A stretch of DNA of 64,000 bases from Coniferiporia sulphurascens (lineage: Eukaryota > Basidiomycota > Agaricomycetes > Hymenochaetales > Hymenochaetaceae). How positions within the stretch are numbered: position 1 is the first letter of the stretch; every line of letters starts with the position of its first letter. Position numbers and translations under genes: made by a program. Location: the NCBI GenBank assembly GCA_002794785.1, contig NBBA01000003.1, positions 1,550,001 through 1,614,000 of the forward strand. The letters are read 5' to 3'. The notes under the pieces were generated by a model, which worked only from the letters and a program-made list of their open reading frames with translations, made no database searches and was not told the origin of the DNA. Below are positions 63,141 through 64,000 of this stretch, piece after piece.

Positions 63141-63866
63141 GTGTTCGTATATCCTTTAGTTGATGCCGGTGTACTCGGAGGTTTCAATGATAGAAGCCCG
63201 CCAATGCTTGACAAACCAGATTGGGCCGATCTATCGTCTTTCCTGTATTATGTCTTTTCTGCCCAGTGGAACTTTCTCTCTCAGTGTCTTATATTTCCTT
63301 ATTCTCGGTTCATCCCCACCTTCTCCCCTTCTCGTTGCGATTGTTCCTTTTCCTCATCGTTTCCGTTTTCCTTATATCGCCTGAGGATTCTTCTCAGTTT
63401 CATGTGTTAATATTTTTTCCCCATTAATTCACTTTTAATTGCCTGCTCAAGACGCGCGATTCGAGGAGGAAATCGGATCGCACAGCGTACACATGCAATA
63501 CTTTCTCTGTCCTCCCTTTTTGTGTAGACAAGCCCGTTTGGCCATTCGGGCGTCAGCACGTCCGCTCGTTGTACTGCAACCGATAAAGATACGCGTTGGA
63601 GATGCCCCAAATCGCGCAATCGCTTTTGTCCCACATCATCAAAATCATCCTACGCAGATTTTGCATCCCGCATCTGTCAGTTGGTCCGTCGACCGAAATA
63701 GCAGGAGCAAAGTTGTAAGCAGTGTAATCAAGCCCGCGATCAAGTAACCTGGAAGAGATGAACGTTGTGCTTATTGTGTTTGGGAATGGCTATACAAGGC
63801 GGAGAGGGATTGTTGCTCTAGTGTTAAACAGATACAGGGGTTTGTTTATTGATGAACTGCTGCTCC
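63141..63866. other. Convergent intergenic region
   Basis: Between the 3' ends of the canonical G-alpha (+) and the partial gene (-). CT-rich at 63280-63400; nothing else recognised. Confidence 0.4.
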
Positions 63867-63968
63867 TCAGCCGACCTTTGCGAATTGTTCTCGTGCGAGA
63901 TCGAGCGCCTCGAGTGCCTTTGTGGTGTTCACGCCTACGCCCTGTGCGCTGTCCTCCTTGCCGCCGGC
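63867..63968 (-). CDS. Last exon of an unidentified gene cut by the right edge
   Basis: On the minus strand a good acceptor (TTCTCCCCTCAG, at 63969-63980) is followed by 33 codons and a stop: GGKEDSAQGVGVNTTKALEA, then LDLAREQFAKVG. The peptide looks like the helical end of a conserved protein, but the family is not recognised. The rest of the gene lies beyond the window. Confidence 0.5.
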   Translation of the reverse strand, partial: AGGKEDSAQGVGVNTTKALEALDLAREQFAKVG

Positions 63969-64000
63969 CTGAGGGGAGAAAATTTCAAAGGTGTAATTAG

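Overview
The window looks like nuclear DNA of a filamentous basidiomycete, most likely a white-rot agaricomycete and plausibly a polypore. The reasons are dense 50-80 bp GT-AG introns, several per gene; four secreted class II heme peroxidases with a complete manganese-binding triad; an NF-YA/HAP2 subunit with a fungal core; and a divergent fungal G-alpha beside a canonical Gi-like one. Exon coordinates were worked out by hand from splice signals, reading-frame continuity and remembered family conservation. No alignment was run.

Layout. 1-4.2 kb is repeat-derived: a partial unidentified reading frame at the left edge, two solo-LTR-like elements in opposite orientation (1403-1959 and 2310-2868, the first with a 5-bp target duplication), a third LTR candidate, and a frameshifted fragment of a GH127-like glycosidase. 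4.7-6.6 kb is HAP2 (+). 6.6-11.1 kb has no convincing gene and is rich in GACTCGG-like words. 11.1-14.9 kb is a large regulator with its Zn2Cys6 cluster near the C-terminus (-). 15-20.9 kb is empty apart from a two-copy tandem repeat. 20.9-25.9 kb holds the signal peptidase subunit SPC3 (-) and a divergent single-pass membrane protein of unknown role (+).

27.7-50.7 kb is the most distinctive part. Four manganese peroxidases lie as mirror images: A (+, 27.7 kb), B (-, 34.2-35.7 kb), B' (+, 41.1 kb), A' (-, 49.2-50.7 kb). A and A' share one six-exon structure and B and B' an eight-exon structure. Interspersed are housekeeping genes: a THO1-like SAP protein, a Vps3844-type ER/vacuolar membrane protein, the ribosome-biogenesis factor TSR1, and an unusual G-alpha with alanine at the catalytic glutamine position.

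53.1-56.6 kb has SDH4 (complex II anchor) and SDHAF4 (complex II assembly) on the minus strand, separated by a small hemerythrin-like gene (+). 57.1-60.8 kb is a 13-exon Zn2Cys6 regulator (+). 61.6-63.1 kb is a canonical myristoylation- and palmitoylation-type G-alpha (+). The right edge cuts through the last exon of an unidentified minus-strand gene.

The peroxidases carry signal peptides and would act outside the cell, oxidising Mn2+ to Mn3+ with H2O2 during lignin attack. Nothing in the sequence shows that the neighbouring regulators or G proteins control them. Four introns in three genes use GC-AG instead of GT-AG ends.
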